From the NCBI RefSeq assembly GCF_900188235.1, contig NZ_FZNT01000005.1:124001-188000 (forward strand): a stretch of 64,000 nucleotides of DNA, read 5' to 3'. Below, piece by piece: positions 35,118 through 44,589 of the stretch; the stretch's first letter is position 1, and each line of letters starts with the position of its first letter. The translations under genes and the position numbers were made by a program. The notes under the pieces were generated by a model. That model worked only from the letters and a program-made list of their open reading frames with translations. It was not told the origin of the DNA and searched no databases. This DNA comes from Lutibacter agarilyticus. Its GTDB lineage: Bacteria > Bacteroidota > Bacteroidia > Flavobacteriales > Flavobacteriaceae.

Positions 35118-35496
35118 TTTGCATAAAATTTTAAGTATTTCATAAAAAAATCAACTACTTCAAGAGAAGTATCATCACATACAAAAGTAAAGACGTTACC
35201 AAATAAGCAGTCAAAAATACTTTTTTTGAGTGTCGTAAAATGCAACACCCTAAAATCCTGTGTTGAGAGAATCTGAAATGTATTTCTAGCATTACATAAA
35301 ATGGTGAATTAATGCTACAACATTTTATGCTTAAATCAACAATTCACAAGTTTCATTAGACTTGGATTAATAAAATAATTGAATTAAATGTGATTAATAT
35401 TTATTTAAGAAAGGTTTGTTAAAAAACGTTTCAGTAAACTTTTTAAAAATCAAGCAGGTATTTTATTTTATTATCTTTAGCAAAAAATTAATTATA
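35118..35496. other. Intergenic region between GH16 and DUF255 genes
   Basis: AT-rich, with no convincing gene. It has small inverted repeats, for example CATAAAATG (35295-35303) with CATTTTATG (35321-35329), and a TATCTTTA box at about 35472 that is one base from TAnnTTTG, 18 nt before the next ATG. Confidence 0.35.
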
Positions 35497-37611
35497 ATGC
35501 GTCAACTAATTATAATCTTTTTGCTGCTTTTTTTTATAAGTTGCAAAAATAAATCTGATCAAAAAATGACAACACATAAATATACCAATAGCTTAATTAA
35601 TGAAACAAGTCCATATTTATTACAACACGCACATAATCCTGTAGATTGGAAAGCGTGGAATAATGAAACTTTAGAATTAGCTAAAAAAGAAAATAAACTA
35701 ATTTTAATTTCAATAGGATATTCATCGTGCCACTGGTGTCATGTGATGGAACATGAAAGTTTTGAAAATGATTCAGTGGCAGCTGTTATGAATCAAAACT
35801 TCATAAATATAAAAGTTGACAGAGAAGAACGCCCCGATGTTGATCAAGTTTATATGAATGCTGTTCAGTTAATGACAGGCAGAGGTGGTTGGCCTTTGAA
35901 TTGTATTGCTTTACCTGACGGAAGACCTGTTTGGGGCGGCACCTATTTCCCGAAGGAAAACTGGATAAATGCCTTAGAGCAGTTGAGTAAAATGTACGAA
36001 GAAAAGCCTGAAGAAATGATTGCTTATGCTGAAAAACTAACCGAAGGTGTTCAAAAATCAGATTTAGTGCATTTTAGTGGTGAAGTAACTGATTTTTCTA
36101 TTTCAGATATTGACAGTTGTGTTGAAGAGTGGACTCAAAATATGGACATGGATTTAGGTGGAAAAAGAGGCGCGCCAAAATTCCCAATGCCAAACAATTA
36201 CCAATTTTTGTTGCGTTATGCAATTCAAGCAAATAATCCTGAAGTTTTAGAGTATGTAAATACGTCACTTACAAATATGGCTTATGGTGGTATTTACGAT
36301 CAAATTGGAGGGGGATTTTCACGTTATTCAGTAGATATAAAGTGGCATGTGCCTCATTTTGAAAAAATGCTGTATGATAATGGGCAATTGGTAAGTTTGT
36401 ACGCTAACGCTTACCAAGCAACTAAAAATGAACTCTACAAAAAAACAGTTTATCAAACTTTAGCATTTATTGAACGTGAATTAACAACAACTGAAGGTGC
36501 TTTTTATTCTTCATTAGATGCCGACAGTACCACTAAAGAAGGAGTTTTGGAAGAAGGTGCTTTTTATGTTTGGAAATCACTGGAACTACAAACCCTTTTA
36601 AAAGATGATTATCAGCTATTTTCGGACTACTACAACATCAACCACTACGGTTACTGGGAGCATGAAAACTATGTTTTAATCAGAAATAAACCAACGAACG
36701 AGATTGCTGATAAACATGCAATTTCAATAACTGAATTACAGAATAAAGTAATTAAATGGCAAGAATTATTATTAAAAGAGCGAGACAAAAAAGATAGACC
36801 AAGATTAGACGATAAATCGTTAACCTCTTGGAACGCACTCATGCTTAAAGGATATATAGATGCTTATAGGGTTTTTAATGATCAACATTTCTTAGAAACA
36901 GCCATTAAAAATGCTAAATTTATTTACACCAAACAACTACAAGAAGGTGGAAATTTAAATCATAATTATAAAAATGGCAAAAGTACAATTAACGGTTATT
37001 TAGAAGATTATGCTACTGTTATTGATGCATACATTTCCCTATATGAAGCTACTTTAAATGAGTTGTGGCTAAACACAGCAAAACAACTAACCGATTATAC
37101 TTTTGATCACTTTTTTGATGCAGAAAAGCAAATGTTTTATTTTACATCAGATGAAGACACAGACTTAATTACCCGTAAAATGGAAATTGAAGACAATGTA
37201 ATTTCTTCTTCCAACTCAATCATGGCCACTAATTTGTTTAAATTAAGTCACTATTATTCCAACAACTATTATCTTAAAGTTAGCAAACAAATGTTGGGCA
37301 ACATAAAAGACCGAGCACAAGAATACGGGTCAGGATATGCAAATTGGCTTCAGCTAATGTGCGATTTTACTGGTGCATATTATGAAATAGCAATTTCAGG
37401 TGAAAAATCTTTTGAAAAATTAAAAGAAATTAATCAACACTATATCCCAAACAAATTAATTGCAGGAAGCACTTCAAAAAGTACGATTCCATTAATGGAA
37501 GGTCGATTTAACAAAGATGAAACTTACATTTATATTTGTGTTGATGGCGCTTGTAAACTCCCTGAAAAAGACACAAAGAAAGCCATTGATCAGTTAAAAA
37601 TTGAATTCTAA
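35497..37611 (+). CDS. Thioredoxin domain protein, YyaL/DUF255 family, lipoprotein
   Basis: From the ATG at 35497 the protein has 704 residues and a lipoprotein signal ending FFISC. The frame is open from 35416 but the upstream codons would bury the signal, so the later ATG is chosen. The N-terminal thioredoxin-like domain carries [14 protein letters not shown] (CxxC form CHWC) and GRGGWPLN; the rest is an (alpha/alpha)-barrel similar to N-acylglucosamine 2-epimerases, with [12 protein letters not shown]. Homologues exist from bacteria to the human SPATA20; the reaction is unknown. It begins a likely operon with DUF1304 and MscS genes. Confidence 0.9.
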   Translation: MRQLIIIFLLLFFISCKNKSDQKMTTHKYTNSLINETSPYLLQHAHNPVDWKAWNNETLELAKKENKLILISIGYSSCHWCHVMEHESFENDSVAAVMNQNFINIKVDREERPDVDQVYMNAVQLMTGRGGWPLNCIALPDGRPVWGGTYFPKENWINALEQLSKMYEEKPEEMIAYAEKLTEGVQKSDLVHFSGEVTDFSISDIDSCVEEWTQNMDMDLGGKRGAPKFPMPNNYQFLLRYAIQANNPEVLEYVNTSLTNMAYGGIYDQIGGGFSRYSVDIKWHVPHFEKMLYDNGQLVSLYANAYQATKNELYKKTVYQTLAFIERELTTTEGAFYSSLDADSTTKEGVLEEGAFYVWKSLELQTLLKDDYQLFSDYYNINHYGYWEHENYVLIRNKPTNEIADKHAISITELQNKVIKWQELLLKERDKKDRPRLDDKSLTSWNALMLKGYIDAYRVFNDQHFLETAIKNAKFIYTKQLQEGGNLNHNYKNGKSTINGYLEDYATVIDAYISLYEATLNELWLNTAKQLTDYTFDHFFDAEKQMFYFTSDEDTDLITRKMEIEDNVISSSNSIMATNLFKLSHYYSNNYYLKVSKQMLGNIKDRAQEYGSGYANWLQLMCDFTGAYYEIAISGEKSFEKLKEINQHYIPNKLIAGSTSKSTIPLMEGRFNKDETYIYICVDGACKLPEKDTKKAIDQLKIEF

Positions 37612-37613
37612 TC

Positions 37614-37976
37614 ATGAAAAATCTTCAACTATTTTTTGTTGTCTTGGTTGCTACTGAGCACATTTATTTTATGATTTTAGAAATATTTTACTGGGATAAA
37701 CCAAGCGGTTTAAAAGCTTTTGGATTAACCTTAGAAGAAGCTAAAATCACTAAAGTTTTGGCCAAAAACCAAGGCTTATATAACGGCTTTTTAGCTGCTG
37801 GATTAATTTGGTCTTTAATCAAAATAAATAATTCTTTGGAAATAGCATTATTCTTTTTAATTTGCGTGGCTATTGCGGGTATCTATGGAGCATATACAAC
37901 AAAAAAGATAAAAATATTTTATGTTCAATTTATTCCAGCATTTATAGGCATCATACTAACATTACTAATTAAATAA
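37614..37976 (+). CDS. DUF1304 membrane protein
   Basis: The 120-residue protein has four membrane segments and the family signature around EHIYFMILEIFYW and NQGLYNGFLAAGL. Function is unknown. It begins 2 nt after the DUF255 stop and ends 4 nt before the MscS gene, so the three are probably one transcription unit. Confidence 0.88.
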   Translation: MKNLQLFFVVLVATEHIYFMILEIFYWDKPSGLKAFGLTLEEAKITKVLAKNQGLYNGFLAAGLIWSLIKINNSLEIALFFLICVAIAGIYGAYTTKKIKIFYVQFIPAFIGIILTLLIK

Positions 37977-37980
37977 AACT

Positions 37981-38808
37981 ATGGAAACACAGGAGTACAC
38001 CGAATCAATTTTAGACTTCATTAATGAATACAAATTAATGGATTTTGCATTAAAAATAGTTCTTGCAATTATCATTTTAATTATTGGATTATGGTTAGCT
38101 AAAAAAATTGTAAAAATTTCTCAAAAATTAATGGCTAAAAGAGGTGTTGACGAAACACTTCAACAATTTTTAGGCGACTTAATGAGTTGGGCTTTAAAAA
38201 TATTAGTGTTTATTACCGCCATTTCACAAGTTGGTGTTGAAACCACTTCATTTGTTGCCATATTAGGGGCAGCAGGTTTGGCTGTTGGTTTAGCGCTACA
38301 AGGTTCTCTTGCTAATTTTGCAGGAGGTGCATTAATTATGATTTTTAAACCTTTTAAAGTTGGTGATTTAATTGAAGCACAAGGTGAAATTGGAGTTGTA
38401 AAAGAAATTCAAATTTTTGTAACCAAAATGATCTCTCCGGGAAACAAATTACTTATTATTCCTAACGGAACACTTTCTAACGGAAATATTAAAAATTATA
38501 CTGAACTTGGTATGTTGCGTGTAGATTTAACTTTTGGAGTTAGCTACGATGCTGATATTAAAAAAACAAAAGAAGTTTTAATGGAAGTTTTAACTTCTAA
38601 TGATAAAGTATTGTCAGATCCTGCACCTAGTGTAATGGTTTCTGAATTGGCTGATAGTTCTGTTAATTTTGCAGTGCGTCCTTGGGCAACACCTGCAGAT
38701 TATTGGGATGTCTATTTTGGTACTATTGAAGCTACAAAATACGCATTAGATAAGGCTGGTATTGAAATTCCTTATCCACACCAGGTTGAAATCAGAAAGC
38801 AAGGATAA
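37981..38808 (+). CDS. Small-conductance mechanosensitive channel (MscS family)
   Basis: This 275-residue protein is a standard MscS: three membrane segments, a pore-lining third helix with AILGAAGLAVGLALQGSLANFAGG, the beta-domain IFKPFKVGDLIEA and a C-terminal alpha/beta domain ending PYPHQVEI. It releases osmolytes on hypo-osmotic shock. It is the last gene of the DUF255-DUF1304 unit and its stop directly abuts the convergent tsaB stop. Confidence 0.95.
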   Translation: METQEYTESILDFINEYKLMDFALKIVLAIIILIIGLWLAKKIVKISQKLMAKRGVDETLQQFLGDLMSWALKILVFITAISQVGVETTSFVAILGAAGLAVGLALQGSLANFAGGALIMIFKPFKVGDLIEAQGEIGVVKEIQIFVTKMISPGNKLLIIPNGTLSNGNIKNYTELGMLRVDLTFGVSYDADIKKTKEVLMEVLTSNDKVLSDPAPSVMVSELADSSVNFAVRPWATPADYWDVYFGTIEATKYALDKAGIEIPYPHQVEIRKQG

Positions 38809-39480
38809 TTACTTTTTAGGTTTTATAGCTACAAAATCTTTTAAATAAAAAGGTTCAAAATAAGCGACATCTTCAATGTCGCTTTTTTTGTATTTTATAT
38901 AAGACAATGCACTCATTTCATTTGCTGAAGGAAATTTATCATCTAAAAAAACCGCATGTTCACTTTTAATTAGCTCTTTACACTTTTCAGCGCCATCACC
39001 TAAAAAGTAACATTTCTTTTCACTTAGAAATTCACTAAATGATGCTTCCGTAATTATCTCAGCTTGAACATTTCTTACAAACTCATAATTTTCATTAAAA
39101 ACACTGCTATAGACCTCCATTCTCCTAGCATCCAAGAGCGGAATTATATAGCCATCTGTAATTGAAATAGCATGTGAAAGAGATTTCAACGTATGAATTG
39201 AAATCATTGGTATATTTAACGCGAAACAAAGCCCTTTTACTGCCGAAACACCAATTCTTAATCCAGTATAAGACCCAGGGCCTTTACTTACAGCTACAGC
39301 TTTTAAATCTGAAAACCCCACTCCTGCTTCTTTTACAACTCCTTCAATAAATTCGTGTAATTTTTCGGCATGAGAATATGCGCCATCATTTAACTCTTTT
39401 AAAGCTATTGTTTTTCCTTCGTTAGCTAAACTAACCGAACAATTTTTTGTTGCAGTTTCTATATTTAATATGAGTGCCAA
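38809..39480 (-). CDS. tsaB: tRNA threonylcarbamoyladenosine biosynthesis protein TsaB
   Basis: The 223-residue protein has the ASKHA fold start LILNIETATKNCSVSLA, the KGPGSYTGLRIG loop and IPLLDARRMEVYS, all typical of TsaB, the partner of TsaD in t6A37 formation of ANN-reading tRNAs. A CAAAGATA on the plus strand (39501-39508), read TATCTTTG on the minus, is a likely -7 box 20 nt upstream. Confidence 0.94.
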   Translation of the reverse strand: MALILNIETATKNCSVSLANEGKTIALKELNDGAYSHAEKLHEFIEGVVKEAGVGFSDLKAVAVSKGPGSYTGLRIGVSAVKGLCFALNIPMISIHTLKSLSHAISITDGYIIPLLDARRMEVYSSVFNENYEFVRNVQAEIITEASFSEFLSEKKCYFLGDGAEKCKELIKSEHAVFLDDKFPSANEMSALSYIKYKKSDIEDVAYFEPFYLKDFVAIKPKK

Positions 39481-39525
39481 TACTTAAGTTTTTAAAAAAG
39501 CAAAGATACTTAATTTGACTGCTAT

Positions 39526-39564
39526 AAAAAAAACATCCAACGTTGTGAGTTGGATGTTTTTTTT
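39526..39564 (-). terminator. Terminator of the tolC gene
   Basis: A perfect 16-bp stem (39526-39541 with 39549-39564) with GTTGTGA loop, bordered by A8 and T8. It is 20 nt past the TolC-family stop on the minus strand. Confidence 0.9.
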
Positions 39565-39584
39565 AAGCTGCTATTAAATGGTTA

Positions 39585-40955
39585 TTACATAACTATTGGA
39601 ATTCCGTAGTAATACTCTAATAATTTAGTTCTAAAAACAAAATTGTATTTGGCATTTACCATAGTTGACTGTGCATTTACCAATCTATTTCTAACTTGGT
39701 CAAAATCGAATGAAGTCATAACACCTGAATTGTAACTGGCTTGAGCATTTTTAAACAATTCTTGCTGCGCTTTTAAGGAAATTTCTGATGAAACAAACTG
39801 ATCTAGTGCTGCTTTCGCATCAGCATAAGCTTTTTCAATACTTTCTCTTAGCTTTAATTCTCTATCCAACAATTGTAGCGCTGCTCTTTCTTGATTGATA
39901 ATAGCTCTATTAACATTTGATTTTGTTTGAAACCTGTTAAAAATAGGTACACTTAATGAAAAGCCTAAATTGTACCCCATATTATTTTTCAACTGTTCTC
40001 CAAAACCATTTGGAACAAAAATTATATTTGTTGGATCATCAGGATCTATAATTGGTCTTTGATCTGATTCTCCTCTTGCGTGTTGATAAGATGTTCCTAA
40101 TCCTGCTCCAAAACCAAGTGTAGGCTGGTAAGCACCTTTTGCTATTTTAACATCTAACTCTGAGCTTTCAAGTGCTAATTCAGCGCTTTTAATTTCGGGT
40201 AAAATACTTACAGCTTTTTCAAAAATATCATCTGTATTCTTATATTTCAAAGCTTCAGAAGTCATATTTAATAAAACATCTTCAACGTCGAAACCCTTAT
40301 GCGACATCTGTAATAATTGTGCTAAACTTAATAAGGAAAGATTTAATGTGTTTTGAGCAGTTGTCAATTGTTGGTTATTGGTAGCCAATGTAGCTTCAGC
40401 CTCTAACAAAACCGATTTTGCTTTTGAACCAGACTCAACCAAACCTTGTGCTTCTTTAACCTGATTTTCACTTATTACAATTTGATCTTCAGCTATTTTT
40501 AAATTTTCTTTATTTAAAAGTACATTTAAATATGAGTTAACAATAAATAGCATAATGGTATTTTTATTCTCTTCTAAATCGTACCCTGCTGCTTCTAAAT
40601 CATTTTTTGCTTGTTCTAAAATATTTCTATTTCTATTACCATTGTAAATATTAACTCCCGAATTTAACCCAAAACTATTACCACGTGTGTCTCTAGAAAT
40701 TCGTAAACCTGTTTGCCCTATATAAGAACCAAAATTCCAATTTTGAGTAGCTGAACCATTTAATGATGGATAAAAGTTACCTCTTGCTGTTAAAACATTT
40801 TCTCCAACTAACTCCGTATTTAATTCTTGTTGCTTGATTGAAATATTATTTTCTAATGCATAATCTACACATTCTTGCAACGACCATTTTTTATCTTGAG
40901 CATTCAATGTCATAAAAAATACGACTGCCAAAATAGTAACAATTTTTGTTCTCAT
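39585..40955 (-). CDS. TolC-family outer membrane efflux protein
   Basis: The 456-residue protein has a signal peptide (about 1-19) and two TolC repeats, each with long coiled helices and strands (WSLQECVDYALENNISIKQ and a second part beginning near KSAELALESSELDVKIAKG). It forms an outer membrane channel-tunnel for type I or RND pumps. No membrane fusion protein or inner membrane pump is adjacent, so its partners are unknown. It follows the cytochrome oxidase assembly genes on the same strand after a 150-nt gap. Confidence 0.92.
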   Translation of the reverse strand: MRTKIVTILAVVFFMTLNAQDKKWSLQECVDYALENNISIKQQELNTELVGENVLTARGNFYPSLNGSATQNWNFGSYIGQTGLRISRDTRGNSFGLNSGVNIYNGNRNRNILEQAKNDLEAAGYDLEENKNTIMLFIVNSYLNVLLNKENLKIAEDQIVISENQVKEAQGLVESGSKAKSVLLEAEATLATNNQQLTTAQNTLNLSLLSLAQLLQMSHKGFDVEDVLLNMTSEALKYKNTDDIFEKAVSILPEIKSAELALESSELDVKIAKGAYQPTLGFGAGLGTSYQHARGESDQRPIIDPDDPTNIIFVPNGFGEQLKNNMGYNLGFSLSVPIFNRFQTKSNVNRAIINQERAALQLLDRELKLRESIEKAYADAKAALDQFVSSEISLKAQQELFKNAQASYNSGVMTSFDFDQVRNRLVNAQSTMVNAKYNFVFRTKLLEYYYGIPIVM

Positions 40956-41105
40956 TTATATAGTTTGAGTTTGATTAATTACTTCCTTTAAAATTAATTT
41001 GTTGCTGAAAATTTGAACGCATAAAACCCATTCAAATTTAGCTGTATGTTTTTATAGGACGATTAAAGTTATTATTTGTTACACTTTTACGCTCTTATAG
41101 AAACG

Positions 41106-41315
41106 TTAAAGTTTATTTTTCTTTCTGTTTTTAACAATAAAATACAATAACGTGCCAACTAAAAGGTAAGGAAATATCATTAAATATAAAATTCCAGAGT
41201 TTAAACCCTCAGCTTCAGAAGGGTTTCCACTTTCAACAACAGCCTTACACATAGCACATTGCGCATTTGCAATTTGCAAATAAAAAAAAAATACTATGAA
41301 GGCTATTTTTTTCAT
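41106..41315 (-). CDS. Small membrane protein with CxxC at the mature N-terminus
   Basis: The 69-residue protein has a signal peptide ending ANA-Q, then C20 and C23 (CAMCKAVVES) at the start of the mature chain, and one membrane helix at about residues 43-62 with a basic C-terminus. It begins 1 nt after the DUF420 gene and so belongs to the SCO transcription unit. A role in copper or thiol handling for oxidase assembly is suggested by the CxxC and location but not proven; I do not recognise a named family. Confidence 0.78.
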   Translation of the reverse strand: MKKIAFIVFFFYLQIANAQCAMCKAVVESGNPSEAEGLNSGILYLMIFPYLLVGTLLYFIVKNRKKNKL

Positions 41316-41316
41316 T

Positions 41317-41832
41317 TTAATAATAAGGTGAAATCATTAAATAAACAACTACGCCACTTACCGCAACATACAACCACAAAGGAAATGTAATTTTTGCTAT
41401 TTTTTTATGCAACTCAACCTGATTTGTGATCCCCCTTACAAAGGTGATTAATACAAAAGGAATTACGGCAATGGAAAGTATTATATGAGAAATTAAAATA
41501 CTGTAATAAAAATATATAATAACACCTTCACCTCTAAATTTTGTTGAAGTGGAAGTCATATGATAAGCAACATACAATACTAAAAATAGCACCGATAATA
41601 TAATTGCTGTTTTCATTAATTTTTCATGCAATTGAATATTTCCTTTTTTTACAACTACAACAGCAGCTACTAAAACAATTGCTGTAATTGCATTAATAGT
41701 TGCATAAATTGGCGGTAAAAAAACAGGCAATTCAACATCTACTTTTACGCCAAATAAAATGGCAACTACAACTGGAATTGCTATTGATAAAATTACAATC
41801 CATTTATTATATTTTTTTGAATTTGTTTCCAT
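41317..41832 (-). CDS. DUF420 membrane protein (possible oxidase assembly factor, CtaM-like)
   Basis: This 171-residue protein has five membrane segments and conserved histidines (LHEKLMKTAI, YHMTSTSTKF, SHIILSI, LHKKIAKITFP). The DUF420 family includes CtaM, needed for maturation of some haem-copper oxidases. Its start overlaps the SCO stop by one base, supporting a shared function in oxidase assembly. Confidence 0.85.
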   Translation of the reverse strand: METNSKKYNKWIVILSIAIPVVVAILFGVKVDVELPVFLPPIYATINAITAIVLVAAVVVVKKGNIQLHEKLMKTAIILSVLFLVLYVAYHMTSTSTKFRGEGVIIYFYYSILISHIILSIAVIPFVLITFVRGITNQVELHKKIAKITFPLWLYVAVSGVVVYLMISPYY

Positions 41833-42458
41833 TATTCTTTTAATAAAACTGCAATATCTTCAATAATCATTTTTACACCTTTTGGATCTAAACCATCATA
41901 AAAAGCGATAGGATTTCCTAAATCATCTAATCGTGATCTAATATTTCCTTCTTTATCAATTAAAGCAAACATTCCTGAATGTTCAAAACCTCCTTCTGCT
42001 TCACTATTTTGACCTGCAAACAAGGTAAAACCTGTATTTGCTAATTGATAAATAACTTCTTGATCTCCGGTTAAAAAGTGCCAATTTTTTAAAGTGGCTC
42101 CGTGTGCTTTTGCATAAGCCTTCAAAATTTCAGGAGTATCGTGTTTTGGGTTGATGCTGAATGATGCCAATCCAAAATCTAGATTTCCATAAAATTTATT
42201 TTGAATCTTCACCATATTCGCATTCATTTTTGGACAAATTGTAGGGCAGGTTGTAAAAAAGAATTCTACCACCCATACTTTATCTTTATAAAATGAATTC
42301 GAAATTAATTCACCATCTTGATTTGAAAATTCAAAATTGGGTACTTCACCTATTTTTACCAATGTTGGTGTTTTAAATTTATTTACAATTTTTGGAATGG
42401 CGTAAATTCCAAAAATTAAAATAATAAACGCTACACCTATATATGAATATTTTTTCAT
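41832..42458 (-). CDS. SCO1/SenC-family copper chaperone
   Basis: In this 208-residue protein an N-terminal membrane anchor (about 5-24) is followed by a thioredoxin fold with the copper-binding C71-P-T-I-C75 motif and the third ligand H160 in FEHSGMFALID. It delivers copper to the CuA site of cytochrome c oxidase. It sits between a SCO-like paralogue without cysteines and the DUF420 gene. Confidence 0.95.
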   Translation of the reverse strand: MKKYSYIGVAFIILIFGIYAIPKIVNKFKTPTLVKIGEVPNFEFSNQDGELISNSFYKDKVWVVEFFFTTCPTICPKMNANMVKIQNKFYGNLDFGLASFSINPKHDTPEILKAYAKAHGATLKNWHFLTGDQEVIYQLANTGFTLFAGQNSEAEGGFEHSGMFALIDKEGNIRSRLDDLGNPIAFYDGLDPKGVKMIIEDIAVLLKE

Positions 42459-42462
42459 GTTT

Positions 42463-43107
42463 TTATATTTCTCTTTTTTGCCGTGCTTCTTTTTCAGCAG
42501 ATTTTTTTAACTGATAGTAAATAATTGAAATATCATCTTTCATCTTATTTTTTAACACAGCTATGGATTTCATATTGTACCCATATAACTTCCCGCCTTT
42601 AGTATCGTCATCATCTTTTCTACCTCTTAAACGCAATTCCATATCAATTATATATGCGTTTTCAGAATACATATATTCACTTAACTGAAAAGGTGTATCA
42701 AAGCTATTGAAAAGCGTTTTAATTTCAACTTCATTTGCATAAATAAATTGCCAATTACTAATATCGGTAAATGCTGAAAGTTCTTCAATAACCGTTTTAT
42801 ATTGTTCTTGAGTTCCTTCAGGTAAAATAGCAACCATTTGAAAATAGGGCTTTTGATAAAATCGTTTATAAACCGTTTGATTTAAATTAAATAAGCTTCC
42901 TTTTGCGGTATTAATATCATTTCCTAAGAAACAAACTACCGATAAATGTCCTTTAAAAGTACTTGTTGAATTTCCTAATTCATGAATATCAACTACTTCC
43001 GAAGTTAAAATTGGCAAATTAGCATATTTGTATATTCCTTTTGAAAGGAAAATATAAAATACCAATGGCAAAATAAATAGACTAAATAATACCCAAAATT
43101 TTTTCAT
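42463..43107 (-). CDS. Membrane-anchored SCO/thioredoxin-fold-like protein lacking the CxxxC
   Basis: The 214-residue protein has an N-terminal anchor (about 5-23) and a body whose order of elements follows the adjacent SCO protein: LSVVCFLGNDINTAKG where SCO has its copper motif, then FQMVAILPEG, NWQFIYANEVEI and NAYIIDMELRLRG. Only one cysteine (C59) is left at the motif, so it cannot bind copper in the SCO manner. It ends with an unusual charged Lys/Glu/Arg tail. It starts the second transcription unit of the oxidase cluster. Confidence 0.7.
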   Translation of the reverse strand: MKKFWVLFSLFILPLVFYIFLSKGIYKYANLPILTSEVVDIHELGNSTSTFKGHLSVVCFLGNDINTAKGSLFNLNQTVYKRFYQKPYFQMVAILPEGTQEQYKTVIEELSAFTDISNWQFIYANEVEIKTLFNSFDTPFQLSEYMYSENAYIIDMELRLRGRKDDDDTKGGKLYGYNMKSIAVLKNKMKDDISIIYYQLKKSAEKEARQKREI

Positions 43108-43111
43108 ACAG

Positions 43112-43119
43112 CAAAGTTA
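43112..43119 (-). promoter_or_regulatory. -7 box at the start of the SCO unit
   Basis: The minus strand reads TAACTTTG (TAnnTTTG) only 4 nt before the ATG of the SCO-like gene, so a transcript from here would be almost leaderless. It lies just beyond the preceding terminator. Confidence 0.45.
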
Positions 43120-43120
43120 A

Positions 43121-43150
43121 AAGAAAAAAGGTGGTTAAAAAACCACCTTC
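43121..43150 (-). terminator. Terminator after cytochrome oxidase subunit IV
   Basis: On the minus strand a 9-bp stem with a 4-nt loop (arms 43149-43141 and 43136-43128) is followed by a T-rich run. It splits the oxidase structural genes from the SCO unit. Confidence 0.75.
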
Positions 43151-43176
43151 TTGAATAATACTATTTTATTTTTATT

Positions 43177-43533
43177 TTAGTAATTCCATTTTACCAAAGG
43201 TCCTAAAACATCGTTTAGGTAACTACCTTCAATTAATAATAACGTTGCCAAATAAATAACTAAGAACACGGCTGTCCAAACAACTGATCTTCTTAAACTC
43301 TTGGTTTCGTCGGCCATATGCATGAAAAACCATGTAATATAATATGCCTTTACCAATGTTAACACTAAAAATATAATGTTTAATGGGCTTGTTCCTAAAA
43401 TTGTTGTTAGGTGAAGAGAGTCAGGCTTTATAATTCCTAAAATAACTTCAACAATTGTAATTACAGATAATATGATAAATACTTTCCAAATTAGCTTTGT
43501 ATGCGATGTATGTTCTTGTGCGTGTGCTGCCAT
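43177..43533 (-). CDS. Cytochrome c oxidase subunit IV (CyoD/CtaF-type)
   Basis: The 118-residue protein has three membrane segments and the family-typical FFMHMADETKSLR stretch, with a His-rich N-terminus (AAHAQEHTSHTK). It is the small structural subunit of aa3-type oxidases. It follows the long subunit III gene after 19 nt. Confidence 0.9.
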   Translation of the reverse strand: MAAHAQEHTSHTKLIWKVFIILSVITIVEVILGIIKPDSLHLTTILGTSPLNIIFLVLTLVKAYYITWFFMHMADETKSLRRSVVWTAVFLVIYLATLLLIEGSYLNDVLGPLVKWNY

Positions 43534-43552
43534 TTTTAAAATATTTTAAAGA

Positions 43553-44533
43553 TTAAACTAAGTAGAAGAATGTGAATACAAATACCCAAACTAAATCTAC
43601 AAAGTGCCAATACAATCCAACTTTTTCTACCATTTCGTAGCTTTTTCGCTTTTCATAAGTACCTATGATTACATTGAAAAAGATAATAATATTGATAACA
43701 ACTCCTGATAATACGTGAAATCCGTGAAACCCTGTGATAAAGAAAAAGAAATCGGCAAATAGCGTATTTCCATATTCGTTTACTTTTAAGTTCGCTCCAA
43801 CAACTACTGCTTTTGCCTCATTTAAATAAGACATTGCTTGTTCACGAGGAACAATGGTTTTTGTCTTAGTTTCAGTATTTAATTTTTCGGTTCTAATAGT
43901 TATTTCAGGATGTGCTTCAAACCCTGCAATTACTTCGTTTACTGAATATGCCGGTAATGCCGCTTCTTCAACAAACCATAAACCTTTACTTTTTGTATGC
44001 TGCGTTCTTTCTGAATGAGAAGATTTTGCAAAACTCTCTAAAGCAACTTGATGACCTGAAGCATCAACAAACTGAATAATTTTACCGTCGTTTAATTGTA
44101 AAGCTCCGTAAGAGCCGTTAATGAAGTTTTTCCACTCCCAAGCTTGTGAGCCTAAGAATATAATACCTCCAATAATGGTTAAAAACATGTAAAAAGTTAC
44201 TTTTCCTTTTTTTAATTGGTGCCCCGCATCAACAGCTAATACCATTGTTACTGAAGAAAATATTAAAATAAAGGTCATTAACGCCACATAATACATAGGC
44301 GCGTGAACACCATGCATAAATGGAAAGTGAGTAAATACTTCGTCGGCAATTGGCCAAGAGTCGATAAATTTAAAACGCATTAAGCCGTAAGCGCCTAGAA
44401 AACCGGAAAAAGTAAGGGCATCAGATAAAATGAAGAACCACATCATCATTTTACCGTAACTTGCACCTAATGGCTTATTGTTCCCTCCACCCCAAGTTTG
44501 TTCACTGGATTTAGTAGCAATAGTTGCATCCAT
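43553..44533 (-). CDS. Cytochrome c oxidase subunit III, long form with insertion
   Basis: This 326-residue protein is a haem-copper oxidase subunit III with about five membrane segments; LGSQAWEWKNF, FFITGFHGFHVLSG and GLYWHFVDLVWVFVF are diagnostic. Between the third and fourth segments is an unusual soluble insert at about residues 140-256, Lys/Thr/Glu-rich. A CAAAAATA (44570-44577; TATTTTTG on the minus) may form a second, internal promoter in front of it. It pairs with the short subunit III gene upstream. Confidence 0.93.
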   Translation of the reverse strand: MDATIATKSSEQTWGGGNNKPLGASYGKMMMWFFILSDALTFSGFLGAYGLMRFKFIDSWPIADEVFTHFPFMHGVHAPMYYVALMTFILIFSSVTMVLAVDAGHQLKKGKVTFYMFLTIIGGIIFLGSQAWEWKNFINGSYGALQLNDGKIIQFVDASGHQVALESFAKSSHSERTQHTKSKGLWFVEEAALPAYSVNEVIAGFEAHPEITIRTEKLNTETKTKTIVPREQAMSYLNEAKAVVVGANLKVNEYGNTLFADFFFFITGFHGFHVLSGVVINIIIFFNVIIGTYEKRKSYEMVEKVGLYWHFVDLVWVFVFTFFYLV

Positions 44534-44589
44534 AAAGTTTGAATTTGAATTTTTTAGTTATAGTTGCGCCAAAAATACATTTTTTTTTA

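Noticed and set aside
35118-35496. Decayed gene remnant between GH16 and DUF255 genes
   Set aside because: No frame shows stretches of protein-like sequence; only small inverted repeats were found.
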